Positions 42,662-55,400 of a DNA stretch of 64,000 nucleotides are shown here, in pieces. Each line of letters starts with the position of its first letter. Position 1 is the first letter of the stretch. A program made the translations under genes and the position numbers. This DNA comes from Cantharellus purpuraceus (taxonomy: Eukaryota > Basidiomycota > Agaricomycetes > Cantharellales > Hydnaceae), in NCBI GenBank assembly GCA_025174535.1, contig JALBUN010000029.1, positions 62,001 through 126,000 of the forward strand, in the 5' to 3' direction. The notes under the pieces are model-generated. The model ran no database searches, was not told the origin of the DNA, and saw only the letters and a list, made by a program, of their open reading frames with translations.

Positions 42662-42965
42662 ATCCATCAGACTTGCACTGCAACCGCTGGCTAACTTATC
42701 ATGAGTTCCAAAGAACACCACTCAAAGTAGCCCACGTCCTCGAGCTAGTTTCCTAGCATGTTCTCTGTATCACGGAGCAGTGCTACCTGTCATCGAATGG
42801 ATTCAGAAGGTGTGGCATGTGTAAACATGCGAGACTCGAGTTAGTTTCTATAGAATAGATCCTAGCTGAGTATGTTCTGAGGAAACATCAAACGTAGACC
42901 CCGCTCTTTATATACCCCCCACCACTCGGCTACGGCAGCCCGCACAGCCGGAGGGTGCACGGGCC
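42662..42965 (-). repeat. Solo-LTR-like repeat, left (inverted to 47639-47941)
   Basis: About 304 bp. Roughly 230 bp are almost identical to the reverse complement of 47700-47941; the remainder is diverged. In minus sense it contains a TATA-like GGGGTATATAAAGAGCGGGG, typical of an LTR promoter. No internal retroelement sequence accompanies it. Confidence 0.85.
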
Positions 42966-43667
42966 AGTTGCCAGAGACCGAGTGGCTATGGCAATATGCA
43001 TTGCGGGAAACTTTGGCAAGTCACTGCTCATGGTATTCTCCCACTGGCAGTGGTGGTGCGAGCTATTGTTGAAGTAATGAAATTACCTTTATAATGGACT
43101 GTAAGGTTGGCCTCTGTGCATTCCTAGTAATTGGACTTGAAAAAAAAAAGAAATCCAACTTTGCAAGGTAAGTATAGGAAAGGTAGTTATGCACAGCTGG
43201 AGCAACCGTGCGTGCTTCATGGTGGATGTAAAATACAAAACAACGGCTTCCAGCTTACACCGGTCATATGGTCGTGGTCAATCCCTACTATTTATAGGGG
43301 TGGGATGTAGGCGATATTAGAGATTGATTTGTTTGACATTTCAAACAGACCGGGTGGCTATTGTTTATAATACCAAGGCTCAATCAATTTTGCTCACAAT
43401 GTTTCCTTTGAGATATAGTTCATGACAATGGTAGAGCGTAAATGGATGCTTGTTTCATCAGGCGCACTGCAATGGCAATGACCGCATCAGAATCAATCCA
43501 AGCTATCATCCTACGATGCCTCATGAATCCCCGAAATGTTTAACCAAAGCATCAGTCGGAACGCTGTAGTAGCTGGCCAATTATGGATGGTAATGTGTCA
43601 TAGCACCGGCACTGTTGAATGTTCAAACTCCGATCATTCGTGACATTAATCCCCGCCCTCACGCATC
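42966..43667. other. Promoter region of ERCC1 homologue
   Basis: No gene. Contains an A-run (about 43140-43151) and ordinary unique sequence. Confidence 0.5.
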
Positions 43668-44968
43668 ATGACTGCGCGGGCGGGATCCTCCAATGCGCCT
43701 CCGGTAATTCAGCCAAGCTCTGGAAATGCAATTGTCATCAACTCTTGTCAGGTATTTAGAGGTTCTCGGTAGTTGTTGTGTCCCAGGCTAAGTGTGCTGC
43801 TGCTCCAGCGCCTTAATCCGCTCCTGGAAGCTATCCGGAATGTGGCTAAAGAATTTGGTGACATTGTTCCCGATTTTGAGGTGGGTCGGACAACAGGAGT
43901 TCTGTATTTGAGGTGAATTACTAAGGGATGTGAGCACGGTGGCTGTTTGATGTTGACGCTTTTTTATAGTTTGAAATATCACCGGCTGCACCCGGAGTAC
44001 ATTCATCAGCGGATTGAAAAGTTGGGACATAGGTATAATCTAAGAATACTCCTTGTTGTGTGCGATATTGTAAGTGTTGTGCTTATAGTATTGCTGATGT
44101 GTTTAGTGCTGACGCTATGTGACAAGAGTGAACATCAAGATCCCATTCGCGAGTTGACAAAGACGTGTTTAATCAACAATATCACAATCATTGTTTCTTG
44201 GACGTAGGTCGTTCTCTTTTTTTTGCTAGTTCCCTCGTGTCGGCAATGCATACTCACAACATCACAGAATTGATGAGGCCGCGCTGTATCTCTCAACATT
44301 TAAGCAGTATGAACATAAGCCCCCAGATATGATTAAGGAACGCGTGGACAAGGATTATGCTGCCGTCCTTCGTTCTGCTCTCACATCCATCAAGGGCATC
44401 AACAAGACCGACGTCGAGACCCTTCGCAGCAATTGTGGGGTAAGCCATTCTAACGGTTATCTCTAACGTGTGTATCACTCACGAAGAAACACCATCTCCT
44501 TACTCCCCTAACACGCAGTCGTTCGCAGGAATATCACACGCATCTGAACGAAGGCTCATTGACCTCCCCGGACTCGCTCAGACAAAGGTCCGACGGCTGC
44601 GAGATGCATTTCACAAGCCTTTTCATACCAATGCTACCAGCAGCAGCTTTCCATCGTTGATGTTCACAAAATCCCCTGCATCCAACGCGGTGTCTTCCAT
44701 CACCGACTCCACAAAGGAGACACGGCCAGAAGCGGGCATTGCGACTGGTTCAAAACGTCCGGCAGCATCTACATCCCAATCCCCACCCACCGACCCTATT
44801 CCACGCCCACAACCACCACGGCCACCCTCCCCAGTCTGGGATATCGAACTCGATCTGAACGACTCGCCACCTCCCGAGGAGGGTCTGGAAAACCCCCCTG
44901 CCCGGAAACGACAGAGATCTGATCATTTGTTTGGCGAGCCGGATATTAGTATTCTCGCGCCCAACTGA
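43668..44968 (+). CDS. rad10: DNA repair endonuclease non-catalytic subunit ERCC1/Rad10
   Basis: Six exons give 328 aa: 43668-43751, 43809-43912, 43970-44069, 44127-44203, 44268-44439, 44519-44968. The start MTARAGSSNAPPVIQ leads into NAIVINSCQRLNPLLEAIRNV, DFEVGRTTGVLYLSLKYHR, LHPEYIHQRIEKL and the helix-hairpin-helix region SIKGINKTDVETLRSNCGS ... LIDLPGLAQTKVRRL. It pairs with XPF/Rad1 to cut DNA 5' of lesions in nucleotide excision and crosslink repair. The C-terminal ~110 residues are Pro/Ser-rich with a basic ARKRQRS patch, longer than the human protein. The small exons make it easy to miss. Confidence 0.93.
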
Positions 44969-47638
44969 CTGGTTAGAGGGTTTCCGCTGTATGTATGTTT
45001 CATGGCGTGGCGTGGCGTGGCGTGGACAATTGTTGAGGCAGGCGCGATATATTCATGCCTCATTATACTCCGCGTTGCACCGCGCCCTTAAAGGTTCAAT
45101 ACGCAAGTGGAAGGGGGAAAGGAAGATCACACATGGTTCGAGATCCACGGTGTGCCAGGGGAAAAAGTGCCAGTGATGCATCACGGAAATTGGAATAGAC
45201 AATTCGAATTGGTATTTATGTCAATTTTTAAGGATTCTGGCTCCTTATGCTTGTATTCCCCTTCCCAAGCTAGCTATAGACAGGTATGATACATATTATT
45301 TCATGAGTAACTTGAACCCGTTGTGATCAACCCTAAGGATCATTGGGCCGAATACAATAAAACCCGCGGAGAGTTTTAATAACAGTATGGGCATGAATAT
45401 TGCTTGGTCCGACTAGGTCAACCTCCTGCTCTTTGAGATCACTGAATTGGCAGATTAGGACGCTGGTGGACTGGTAGGACTCTCGTGGAAGACATTGTTA
45501 AATTTGTCTCTTGCTTAACATCGAATTTCCAGTGCTCATTGTTCGATGTTTCACCATCAGGAAGCTCTTCCAAACCTTGGATGTCTGTGGAGTCGGCAAT
45601 TTTGATCTATTAGGCTGCGAGGACAGCCGTCAGGTTCCGAAATCGGTTGAAGCGACTGTTGACTATTAAAAACATAAATGTGTTCTATCGGGGTTATGGC
45701 GGGCACTTGGGTAGTGGGTACATCAAAGATGGACAAAGTTCTTGCCGTGTGACCACCTCCGGCCAAACAGCTTCCGCCTCTGCGATACCTGTGCTTGACG
45801 TCGCAGCAGCCTTTATGGCCTTCGCCTTTGTTCCGGATGGGTGGATTGCGCCATTCTGATGGACACGAATCTTCGACGAGGTCACAGCGCGCACCGTCAA
45901 GCATAATTTTTAACAGAAGTGGCACCATTAGATCTCATCATGCATCAGCTACCCTATTTCCCGAAAACAATCATGTAGTAGGTCATTGCTACACTCAATC
46001 GACTACCAAGGAGTCAAGCCTAACCACCGCGGCGGCGCGGAAGTTCACTGATCATTCGACCCCGGTGATTCTCTGCCCCACAAAACGGAGGAGTTTAGGA
46101 CAATGCCGAAGAACCTGTAGTAGTGGGCCGTCGGTATGCACCAGGTCATTTGGTGCATGACGTAGGTCGTCTTTTCATGCTCTTGCGACACAGACACGAC
46201 AATTTCAAATTCAACGTCGATCCTTTTTCGTCCGAGTCAACGCTATAGAAGGATATTGATGGTTGTTGCATGACATCTATGTGGAGCTATCGGAGGGCTA
46301 TTATGCCACATGCATGAGTTTGAGTGATGGATACACTTCATTGACAGCTCAATTACCGTCAACCCTGTTCCCCCACAAGCAGACGATGTGCCAGTCGTTG
46401 CATTAATTCATCAGAATTGTTGAGGTTTTACCTCAAGACACTGCTGTCGATGATCTAGCTCATGCCGCCCAAGACTAATAGTGCTTTTCTCAACCGACTC
46501 GTCGTTTCCATCAGTGTCAACAGCTTATTGCTGTGAATATTGTATGTGATGCATGAATGCAATTATACATTCGATCCGCAGATAGGATCATTTGCAATAG
46601 GACTTGATCATACTAGGTACATATATCTTTGACGATCTGCTTTTGATCGAGGCATCTGAGATGTCTGAGGAGATCGCAGACCAGCGAGCTTTATATTGCA
46701 CGGAGAATTGGTCTGAGGGCAGGGATACTGACCGTGACCCGATGGGGAGGAAGATGGGGGACTTTGGGAATCTGAACGAAATAGACGGTCGATTGCTAGA
46801 AGCTTCGCCATTTGATGTTCGGGGAAAGAGGAACCGTCATCTGAGAAAAAGAAGCAGATCGTATCGTTGCGGAGAGATATACATGCCCGGAATTTCAAAT
46901 TTCAAACTCCTAATAGCGGGTTCTAGAGTACTGGTTCGTCATGTCCGAGTGGCTTTGCTTGCTATTAGTTTTAGAGCGGGGCAACGGTGCCCAGCAGCCC
47001 TATCCGAATAGATGAATTTGGCCTGGCAATAAGGGGAGAAACTGATGCAAGATGGCGACCGATTTCACGAAAAGTTGATCTCAGTGTACACCGATCAAAA
47101 GGCACAGGTTGCGTGTCGACAGTCCATTGGGCGAAATATTAGGAAGTCCGATGCGAAAAAGGTATCTCCTCTCTCTCAGAAACATGATTCGTTGCAACCG
47201 CTTGATTTGTGTCGCTCTATAGTCGCCAAGAGTCTTGCGGATAACGATAGTTACCAACGAGACTGAGGTGCCAATATGTGAGGTCGCCGAATTTGTGAGA
47301 TACTGCGGTACACAAGAATTTCGAGATTGCGATGTCCGATGCGATATAAGTGGGATGACGCGAGTGGATTCAAAGTTAGACCTCTCTCTCTCCTCGCTCA
47401 CTACTTATACTATCTAAATTACCTATTTAGGAGTTCAATAGTACTGGAAACTTATTTATGGTAGCTTGAGATTTATCATACAACAATAGTCGGCTTCGGT
47501 TGCACGAAGTCATAGGTGTAGCCGACACATAACGGTCTCGTGCGATGACCGTTACACAATGTGGCTTGCTCGGGCACGAAGCGATGTTTGACGTTGATGT
47601 GGTATGTTGCCACATGCGTGGTCCGTGCACGCCAATCA
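44969..47638. other. 2.7-kb stretch without a recognised gene
   Basis: Contains a short (ggcgt)n run near 45004-45025. Open frames at 45557-45928 and 46604-47011 lack homology or codon features I could recognise. Sequence from about 47500 leads into the right solo LTR (a short inverted repeat around aacggt/accgtt near 47535-47555). Confidence 0.5.
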
Positions 47639-47941
47639 GGCCCGTGCACCTTCGGTTATGCGGGTTGCCGTAGCCGAGCGGTAGGGGGTATATAAGGAGC
47701 GGGGCCCAGATTCACTGTTTCCTCAGAACATACTCAGCTAGGATCTATTCTATAGAAACTAACTCGAGTCTCGCATGTTTACACATGCCACACCTTCTGA
47801 ATCCATTCGATGACAGGTAGCACTGCTCCGTGATACAGAGAACATGCTAGGAAACTAGCTCGAGGACGTGGGCTACTTTGAGTGGTGTTCTTTGGAACTC
47901 ATGATAAGTTAGCCAGCGGTTGCAGTGCAAGTCTGATGGAT
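47639..47941 (+). repeat. Solo-LTR-like repeat, right (inverted to 42662-42965)
   Basis: 303 bp, with TATA-like GGGGGTATATAAGGAGCGGGG at 47684-47704. It is in opposite orientation to the left copy. The full LTR probably starts further left (around 47516). No retroelement coding sequence adjoins it. Confidence 0.85.
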
Positions 47942-48387
47942 TTCCTTTTTTATAAAAATTGTCTTGTATCTTAGATATGCGCAATGGAGACTTGATGAAG
48001 TTGGCAAGTTGAAAATGACATGCACTGAAAGTGTGAGAAGGATGACAATTGTCAAAGTCCTATTGAAGGGGCCGCGGAACCAAGGTCTAGCATGTTGGTT
48101 CTCAAGTTGAGCTCTTGAGATTTGGCTCTTTGATTTCGATGGTGCGTGTACATATATCGGCATGGACATGGTATGCTGACCGGTGTGATATATATATATT
48201 TGTTTGTATGCAAAGAGTAACGAATGATAACGTAGCTAATACTGTATCCCACCCTGTCCAAAAGTTATACACAAGCGTCCAGTAGTGACCAGGGGGAGCA
48301 TGGAAAAGAAAAAGGACAGTGAACAGAGACATACACCAGACTCAGGGGGGGGGGGAAGGGGACCATATCCTCGTACCCATCCAAAAG
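47942..48387. other. 3' flank of NIPA paralogue 2
   Basis: No gene. Has a TA microsatellite (about 48190-48200) and a G-run (48347-48355). Confidence 0.5.
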
Positions 48388-50835
48388 TTATAAGCGCGTA
48401 GAACTCGACAGCAATCGGATACCCCCCTGCGCTGGCCCATCAAAGTCGGCATCCGACTCTGACTCGCCCTCTAGGTCCTTCTCACTCAACGGCTCTCGCA
48501 CCAAACTCATACTCTCATCCTGATCGTCCGCGCTCCCCGTCTTGGGATAACTCCGCCCACTGCTCGACTGATACCGATGCGGTTGTGTCGCTCGTGGCGG
48601 CTCATCATCGTACGACACGGCCGGGAAGCCAGCTCCCGATGCCGTCGCAGGAGACGTTTCAAACGGATCTGACAATGCAGGCTCAAAAAACCTCCGCTTC
48701 CCAGGCGGCGCTGTTACAGCGCCACGCTCCAGATCTAAGCCAAGCGGCGACGGCTGGCGCTGTATGTGGGAACCTGCCGGTGTCGCCCGCTGTGACCCGT
48801 GAGAAGCCAGCATCTCATGTCGTGCCCCTGCAGGTTCTCCAGGGCCATGATAATAATGTGCTACATCCTGGTCTCCGAACTTGATCGTCGGCGTTCTTGG
48901 CGGTCCACTGCGCAGCGATATCTGCTCCCGCGATATATCCCCGACGTCTGACCCATTCGTACTCTCGTCCCGTCTCGGCATGGGCGCGTCGTACAGTTGG
49001 TGCCGAGGTATGTGGTCCGGCGCGCCTTGCAGCTCGGGAGTTCCGCCTGGGAACCCATGTCGTGGACGAGCGGAACGAGATGTATCCCGCGACGACTGGC
49101 TTATCCGCCGGGCGCTGCGCGCACGGATAATGCTTCCCACAGTGCCAAAGGAGCCGCGCAAGGCGTCCATGCCAGGGTCTTCGGTGCCTGATATGGACTT
49201 TTCTGTGTTCTCCGTGTTCCTTCGGGCAGCTTGTAGGAGGATTGTTGATCGTCTATCTAGCTTATTGAGTTGCGTAGGATCGACCTTGCTCATCTGCAGG
49301 ATAGTGATACCAGCACCTTGACCAGAATGAGTTAGACATAAATTTCAAAGTAAGTGACGTACAGATGACTACGAAACCCATTACAACTGTAAGAATTTGG
49401 ACTACAGTTGAATTGAGACCTTTGTACAGCACCTGGATCTCGTGTGAAGCGGCAAAAACAGTACGATATCAATGCACTTACTACAGTGGTTATCAAGGTG
49501 AACCCCGTAAATATAACGTAATACGTTGGTGTAACTGCATCACATCTATCAGCCATATGAACAACAAATAAATATTAAACGCACCCATGGCTGTCAAAGA
49601 AACACAAACTTTAATATCTGCATCGTTAATCACATCAACACTCACCAGTATTGAACAAAGCGAGTGCCATGTTCAGGTAATACACTTCCGTGACTGAGGT
49701 GAACCGTTGAGCACAACTGACAGCTCGAACAAAATGCCGACACTGACGTAAAGTGATGGTCACAAAAACAATCAATATGTAAATAAAGGCATTGTTGAAC
49801 TGCACAAATTGTCAAGGAAGGCAAACAGCCCGGAATACGCGTGCGTACCTGGTTCTCATGCAAGAATATGTTTGTAACGATAGCTGAGCCAAGGCCAGTC
49901 GTCGTACTGACGCTCAAACCCCCAATCATGCTGCACACCATGATACACCACAACATGTTTTTCTTTCCATACCGTGGGATGAAATAAAATATGATAATGA
50001 GTGAAATGATGATGAGTGTGCCACCAAATGCTAGAAACCCAGGAGCTAGGAACAATTTCTCAAAGTCTTTGATTTTGCCAACAGTTGACTCCCGAGGGCC
50101 TATAAAGGGTGTGAGTAAGTAACCAAGGCAGATAATGCATATTCGTCACCGTTCAGTGCTATAATAACTGAGCCTACAATGCACAGTGAGCATCCGACCC
50201 ATCCAAAGAACGTAAGGGACTCGTTGAGGAAGATGGACGATAAAATGGCACAGATGACGACAGATAAAGCTCCAAGAGGGGTCTTGGATGCATAAACGCG
50301 ATGAGCGACCATCGGGTTGGTACGCGACATTCAGGACATACCACGACAACCGCAGGGACGAATGCGTATGCAGCAAAATTGCAGATTTCCCCTAAGAGGG
50401 CATGTCGGTTTACCGCCCGAAGGTGGTCGTACGACCGGGATGCTCACCAAGTATCATCATAGACATGCCAGTCCACCACATGGGCTATACGTGTCATTGC
50501 TCAACCGGTGTTTGGAAATACAAGCGGCGCGGTGAACTCACCGACTTGAGGTAAGCCACACCTTCGCCTAGGTCTTTCCCTTGCGAACGAAGAAGCCCCT
50601 TCTTCTTGAACACAAAGCTCGAGCCAATTAGTACACCTGATGAAAAGTCAGCAAATGGCCATGAGATGCCAGGTTGTGCTCACCTGATACGATGGCTAGC
50701 AAGATGCCAACGATCTAAAGACCCTGTTATCCCTCAAGGCATAACAGGAAGAGGAAATGGCTTTGCCTTAAATGATGAGGGTAGTTGGTGAATACCCGTC
50801 GAGCTAGAGCTTTCGGTGGAGGAGCTCGACGACAT
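48388..50835 (-). CDS. NIPA-type magnesium transporter, paralogue 2
   Basis: ATG at 50835 gives a Ser-rich start (MSSSSSTESSSST); the first splice joint before IVGILLAIVSG was not resolved. From there on: VLIGSSFVFKKKGLLRS, WWTGM, GEICNFAAYAFVPAVVV, TPLGALSVVICAILSSIF, LFLAPGFLAFG, EVYYLNMALALFNTAMVTPTYYVIFTG and ILQMSKVDPTQLNKLDRRS, then a ~280-aa disordered tail to 48388. About eleven exons, several very short, more than in paralogue 1. FLNESLTFFGWVG aligns with FLQEKLSLFGWIA of paralogue 1. It is probably a Mg2+ transporter with a different regulatory tail. Divergent from adenylate cyclase. Confidence 0.9.
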
Positions 50836-52492
50836 TGTGTACAATGAAAGGGATCTGACGTCGTGCGCAGCGTCGTCGTCGTCGTATGTAAAAAGGGCGA
50901 TCTTATTATGTAAGCCCGAGCGGGCAAGTCGGCAGTGGACCCCACAGGCTTGTACAGCTATATCATATATAGAACTTAGGCGGATCACCCAGACAGGAAT
51001 CATTCATGGTCCTACCATCGAGGTTAGATGGATTTACTGAGGTATGGTGCCACTAGACAAGTAATTAAATATTCAGTCTGGTAGTCGGATGGCACTGGGT
51101 GCCTGAGTTGGCAGGCCGGTCTAAAGCTTGACACGGAGCTATCCCCGGGCTGGAGTGAGAAATGAAAAAAAAATAAGGAAAGGCATCCAAGAACTATGCT
51201 ACGAACCCATGCTACGAACGAGAGGCTTCGAGTATGTGGAGAGGACTCAATCAGATGCCTAGTCGGGTCAGATGAAGCTTCTTGCAGCTCGCTTTATATA
51301 GTGCAAGCTGATACTTGAGAAGTTGTGGTTGCGCCCTGATGATCACCGCCCATCAACCTTACTCGCAGTTGCAGACGAGGGCTGTATACTGCGATGTATA
51401 ATGCGACTTAGCTGTCTGTCAGCATTGCGCCGTGATATCTACGCGAGCGTTGTCCAGCACATGAGAATGGTGACAGCTGTGATTTCGGGAGCCTCTGCAT
51501 CAAATGTTAGCAAGTGGCAGTAACCCTGCCACCGAAAGCCGACAGAGGTGAAACGAATTTCATAACCTCCCACGCACATCGAATCTAGAGATTTTTATGT
51601 ACCACTTATCGCGCCCTGTCTTGAATGGAGACACGCGAGAATGATATACATTGACGCACCGAGTTTCGGCTAGCTTTAACGATGTAGGTCAAGGTCACCA
51701 GGTCCAGCTTTGGTTTAAGCAGTCGCCACGGTCCTGGTGTGCCCCCTAATGATATCCTGCTGTGCTCGATTCGATAAATGACTCTCGGACATCCCCCCGA
51801 TCTAGGATCGTTCATAAGTAGATCCGGAAAACTCATCATATCATAGATCAACCACCCGTAACCAGCAAGAGGCTTTGACAGGCCATGCGACCGCTAGCAG
51901 CGCCAGCTCTGTAACTAGTGAAGGAAGCTTGACATCGGCGTGCGGCTATCATACTGTAACGTGACATCTATCAGTGATATAGCTGAACACTCGTCACTGA
52001 GTCCGAGTAGATCTTCTTGAAAATAAAAATACAAGGCCATAAGATGAAGCACCAAATCGGGCAAACCTTAGAGGTTGGACAAAGGGGACGCCGTACATTA
52101 TACTCAGACTCCGTCAGTGACAATTCCAAGTACCCTGCCAATCCTTCTCTGCGCGAGTCAATGATTCCACGCCCTCATACAGAGTGATATTTAAGAGTCG
52201 GTGACAAGATATTCGCAAGCTTGACGTTTGAGAAGGACTCAGGATTACGTCGGCTACACGGCGGTTTGTCAGCCTTGTTCGGCTTCATTCATCCCAACAC
52301 TCTGTTGCTCAATAAGTAAAGGGAACGGAGGTTTGAAATTGAGATTTGAAGGGTCAGCGTCCGTTTTTAACTTCCCTTTGACGACCATAGTGCTAATAAT
52401 TTTGTGGCGTAGTGTAATTACAGGGTCTTCGGACTTTGCCGTTGACAATAACTGCGTTTCTTCAGAGCCGCCACGCCACGACTCCCTCGACG
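50836..52492. other. Divergent intergenic region (NIPA2 / adenylate cyclase)
   Basis: 1.66 kb without a recognised gene; should hold both promoters. A splice-acceptor-like 'ctgcgtttcttcag' at 52453-52466 just before the adenylate cyclase ATG suggests an intron in its 5' leader. Confidence 0.5.
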
Positions 52493-55400
52493 ATGCACAC
52501 GTCTTCCACAGAGATATCCCTTGATGGTGGGCATATGTGGAGCCATTCGGACATGCCGCCGCCCACAAGCACCGAAGACAGTGTTGCAATAGCACCATGG
52601 GTCGCCGCGGGGTCGTCCTCGCCACCTCCAAAGCGGTCTAACTTTGGCCTTGCTACTGTTAAAGTCCTTAGCCGCCAGGCTGGTCATCCCAACAATATGT
52701 TTACTCGTCCAAGGGCAAGTGAATCTACCCTTGTGGATTCCATCCACAGCTCCAGCACCGGCGAGTCTTCCCAACGCACCATGGCCACCCCAAAGGGTTT
52801 CCTCAAGTCCATCAAGCGCACGTTAAGCCGGCCAAATCTCAGCAAGCACTCGTATGATTCACCTCCAGGCCCCCCACCGACCGTGGCCTTCTCTCACGAC
52901 ACCTCATCCACCTATTCACTCTATGTGCCGCCATCACCGCCACCCCCTCCATCCAAGAAACCTCGCAGATCTCAGAAGCAGAAATCCAGCACTAATCTTG
53001 AAATTCCTCCAAAGGATCTCCCCGGACTACCGGATGGCGCGTCCATGGAACGCATCCTCAATGTGTCCGTACGCGATATCGTCCATCCTTCTGCACTCGA
53101 GGACAGTTCCTACGGTAGTTTGGACAGTGCGGATACTTCATCTAGCCCTACATTTGAGGAATTTAGGGATAACGGTTGGATATCGCATTACGGCTACGGC
53201 TTGGGTCCACCGCCACCTCGTCAACCTTCTGGCTTCACCAACCCATTTACCACGGGCTCTGCAGTCTCGCTGGTACCCCGACGCAAGACTTCTCCGGACA
53301 CGTTGCGGATCCCTCAATCTACCGTACTTTTACCCGTGGCACCAGAACCGCGCCGCTTGGGTTCAGCAGAGAGTACTGCACTCAGCGAGGAGCCTGTTTC
53401 ATGGACGGCACCTCAGAGTTGGGCAGTGCCTAAAGAAGGCGATGAGGGGGAGTCACCTGATTACACTAGCTCAGAGGAAGACGAGGAGCCTAGCACCTCT
53501 CCACGGAACGGTACTTTTTTGTCGCCACAGACCCGGAACAAAGGGACCACAGAGGGAAAACCTCCTCCAAGGAAGGGATCTCATGCAAAGGTTGACCCTC
53601 CGGTACCTGTACGTGCAGTATTATTCCTCAAAGTTCGCGTCTCATCTTGTGTAGTATAAGATTCGTATCCACCGGTCAGATGGTGCCTACCACGTTGTAT
53701 CGTGTCCCCTCGATACAACAGTGGCTCAACTGCAGCCGGTGCTTCATCGGAAGCTCCTTTTGGGGCGTGAGGTACACAGAATGTACCTTCGTGAACGCGG
53801 ACGTGGTGCGTGTGAAACTTTTTTAATCTTTGTGAATATTCCTCTCAAAGGTAGTATTCAAGAGCGTTTATTAGCACCAACAGAACGCCCTGCCGTCATT
53901 GTGCGCCGACGACTTGAGCATGCTGGTTATGACGCTGCTGACGGTCTAGAAAACTTGGGCGCCGAGGAGATCCAGTTCCTTTTGAAATTTGTCTTCAAAA
54001 GCGAGCGGCTTGGTGGAGACCGAGTAAGCCATTGTGTTATTCTGTCGCCTATCGGCGATTAATGTGTCGTTTTTCTTAGGAGGAAGAAGTCATGCCAGAC
54101 TCATTCGAATATGTCGAACTCACTGGACGGAGTCTCCGGACAGTTCCCATCATGCTCTATCAACATGCGCCCAAGGTCGTCTACCTTAACTTGTCCAAGA
54201 ACCCGCTCCTGGAGATTCCACTCGACTTCATTCAATCGTGCGAAACGCTCCGCGAGCTGCGGTTATGTTACATGGCCATGAAGAAGGTTCCACAAAGTGT
54301 GCGCCATAGTGCCTCTCTGCAACGGTTGGACCTGTCTTGCAATCGTATCGTCGACCTTGACGAAGCCGGTCTGGAACTTATCCCAGGCCTCTTGAGCCTA
54401 AAGGTGCAGAACAATCGACTGGAGCGGTTGCCTACACCATTTTGTCAGCTTAGGCAATTGCGGTTTTTGAATATTTCCAACAACAAGTTCGACGTATTCC
54501 CGCAGGTCGTATGCGAGATGACAAACCTCATTGATCTGGATGTATCGTTCAACACGATCTCGGTGTTACCCCCTGAACTTGGGCAGTTATCCAAGTTGGA
54601 GCGGTTAGTAATTGTAGGTAATCAGGTGTCCGAGTTTCCAGAGCAATGTGCGGGGCTAGTGAGGCTCAGCGAACTTGACTGTCGGCGAAATAACATTACT
54701 TCCCTGCACGTCATCTGTCGCTTGCCCAGGTTGGCAACTTTGCGCGCGGATTACAACATGGTTCATGCGGTGGATCTATCACTTGGTCCCAGCTTCAAGA
54801 GCCTCGAAGTTACAAACAATGACATAACAAGACTGGCCCTTGTCCCGGGACCTGTTCGCACCAAGCCATTTTCCCTCACTCACCTCGATATCTCGCACGC
54901 GAAACTGTCTTCTCTCGACGATTTCGCCCTTGCAGCCTTGACATCCCTAACCTCCCTCAAACTTGACTACAACACCTTCCGGACTCTCCCAGATGTGCTT
55001 TGCTCTTTGACACACCTCACTCAACTCTCCTGCACGGACAATGAACTTGATGCTTTACCGTCGAACATTGGCGCCCTGCAGAACCTCCACACCCTTGACG
55101 CCCATAATAATAACCTAACAGAGGTGCCCCGCAGTATTTGGAATTGCGGCTCTCTGGTCCATATCAATTTGACGTCGAATCTAATTAGATTATGGCATGA
55201 TCCTCCGCCTGGACAGGAGAACAACGGGAACGAATTCGAATCCGTTGAGCCAGAGCGGAAAATGTCGAGTTCGACTATTGGTACTCTGAATACCCTGAGT
55301 ACATCGCATCCCCTTCCGCCTTTGCCACCACCCCTCGCAGGCTCGTTAAAGCGGCTATATCTCGGTGACAATCGCTTGGAGGACGATGTTTTCCATCCTT

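Noticed and set aside
45557..46160. Overlapping ORFs on both strands
   Set aside because: No recognisable motif or splice-supported extension; frames on both strands in GC-rich DNA occur by chance.
46604..47011. 135-codon plus-strand ORF
   Set aside because: Composition is not protein-like for a fold and there is no homology I recognise.
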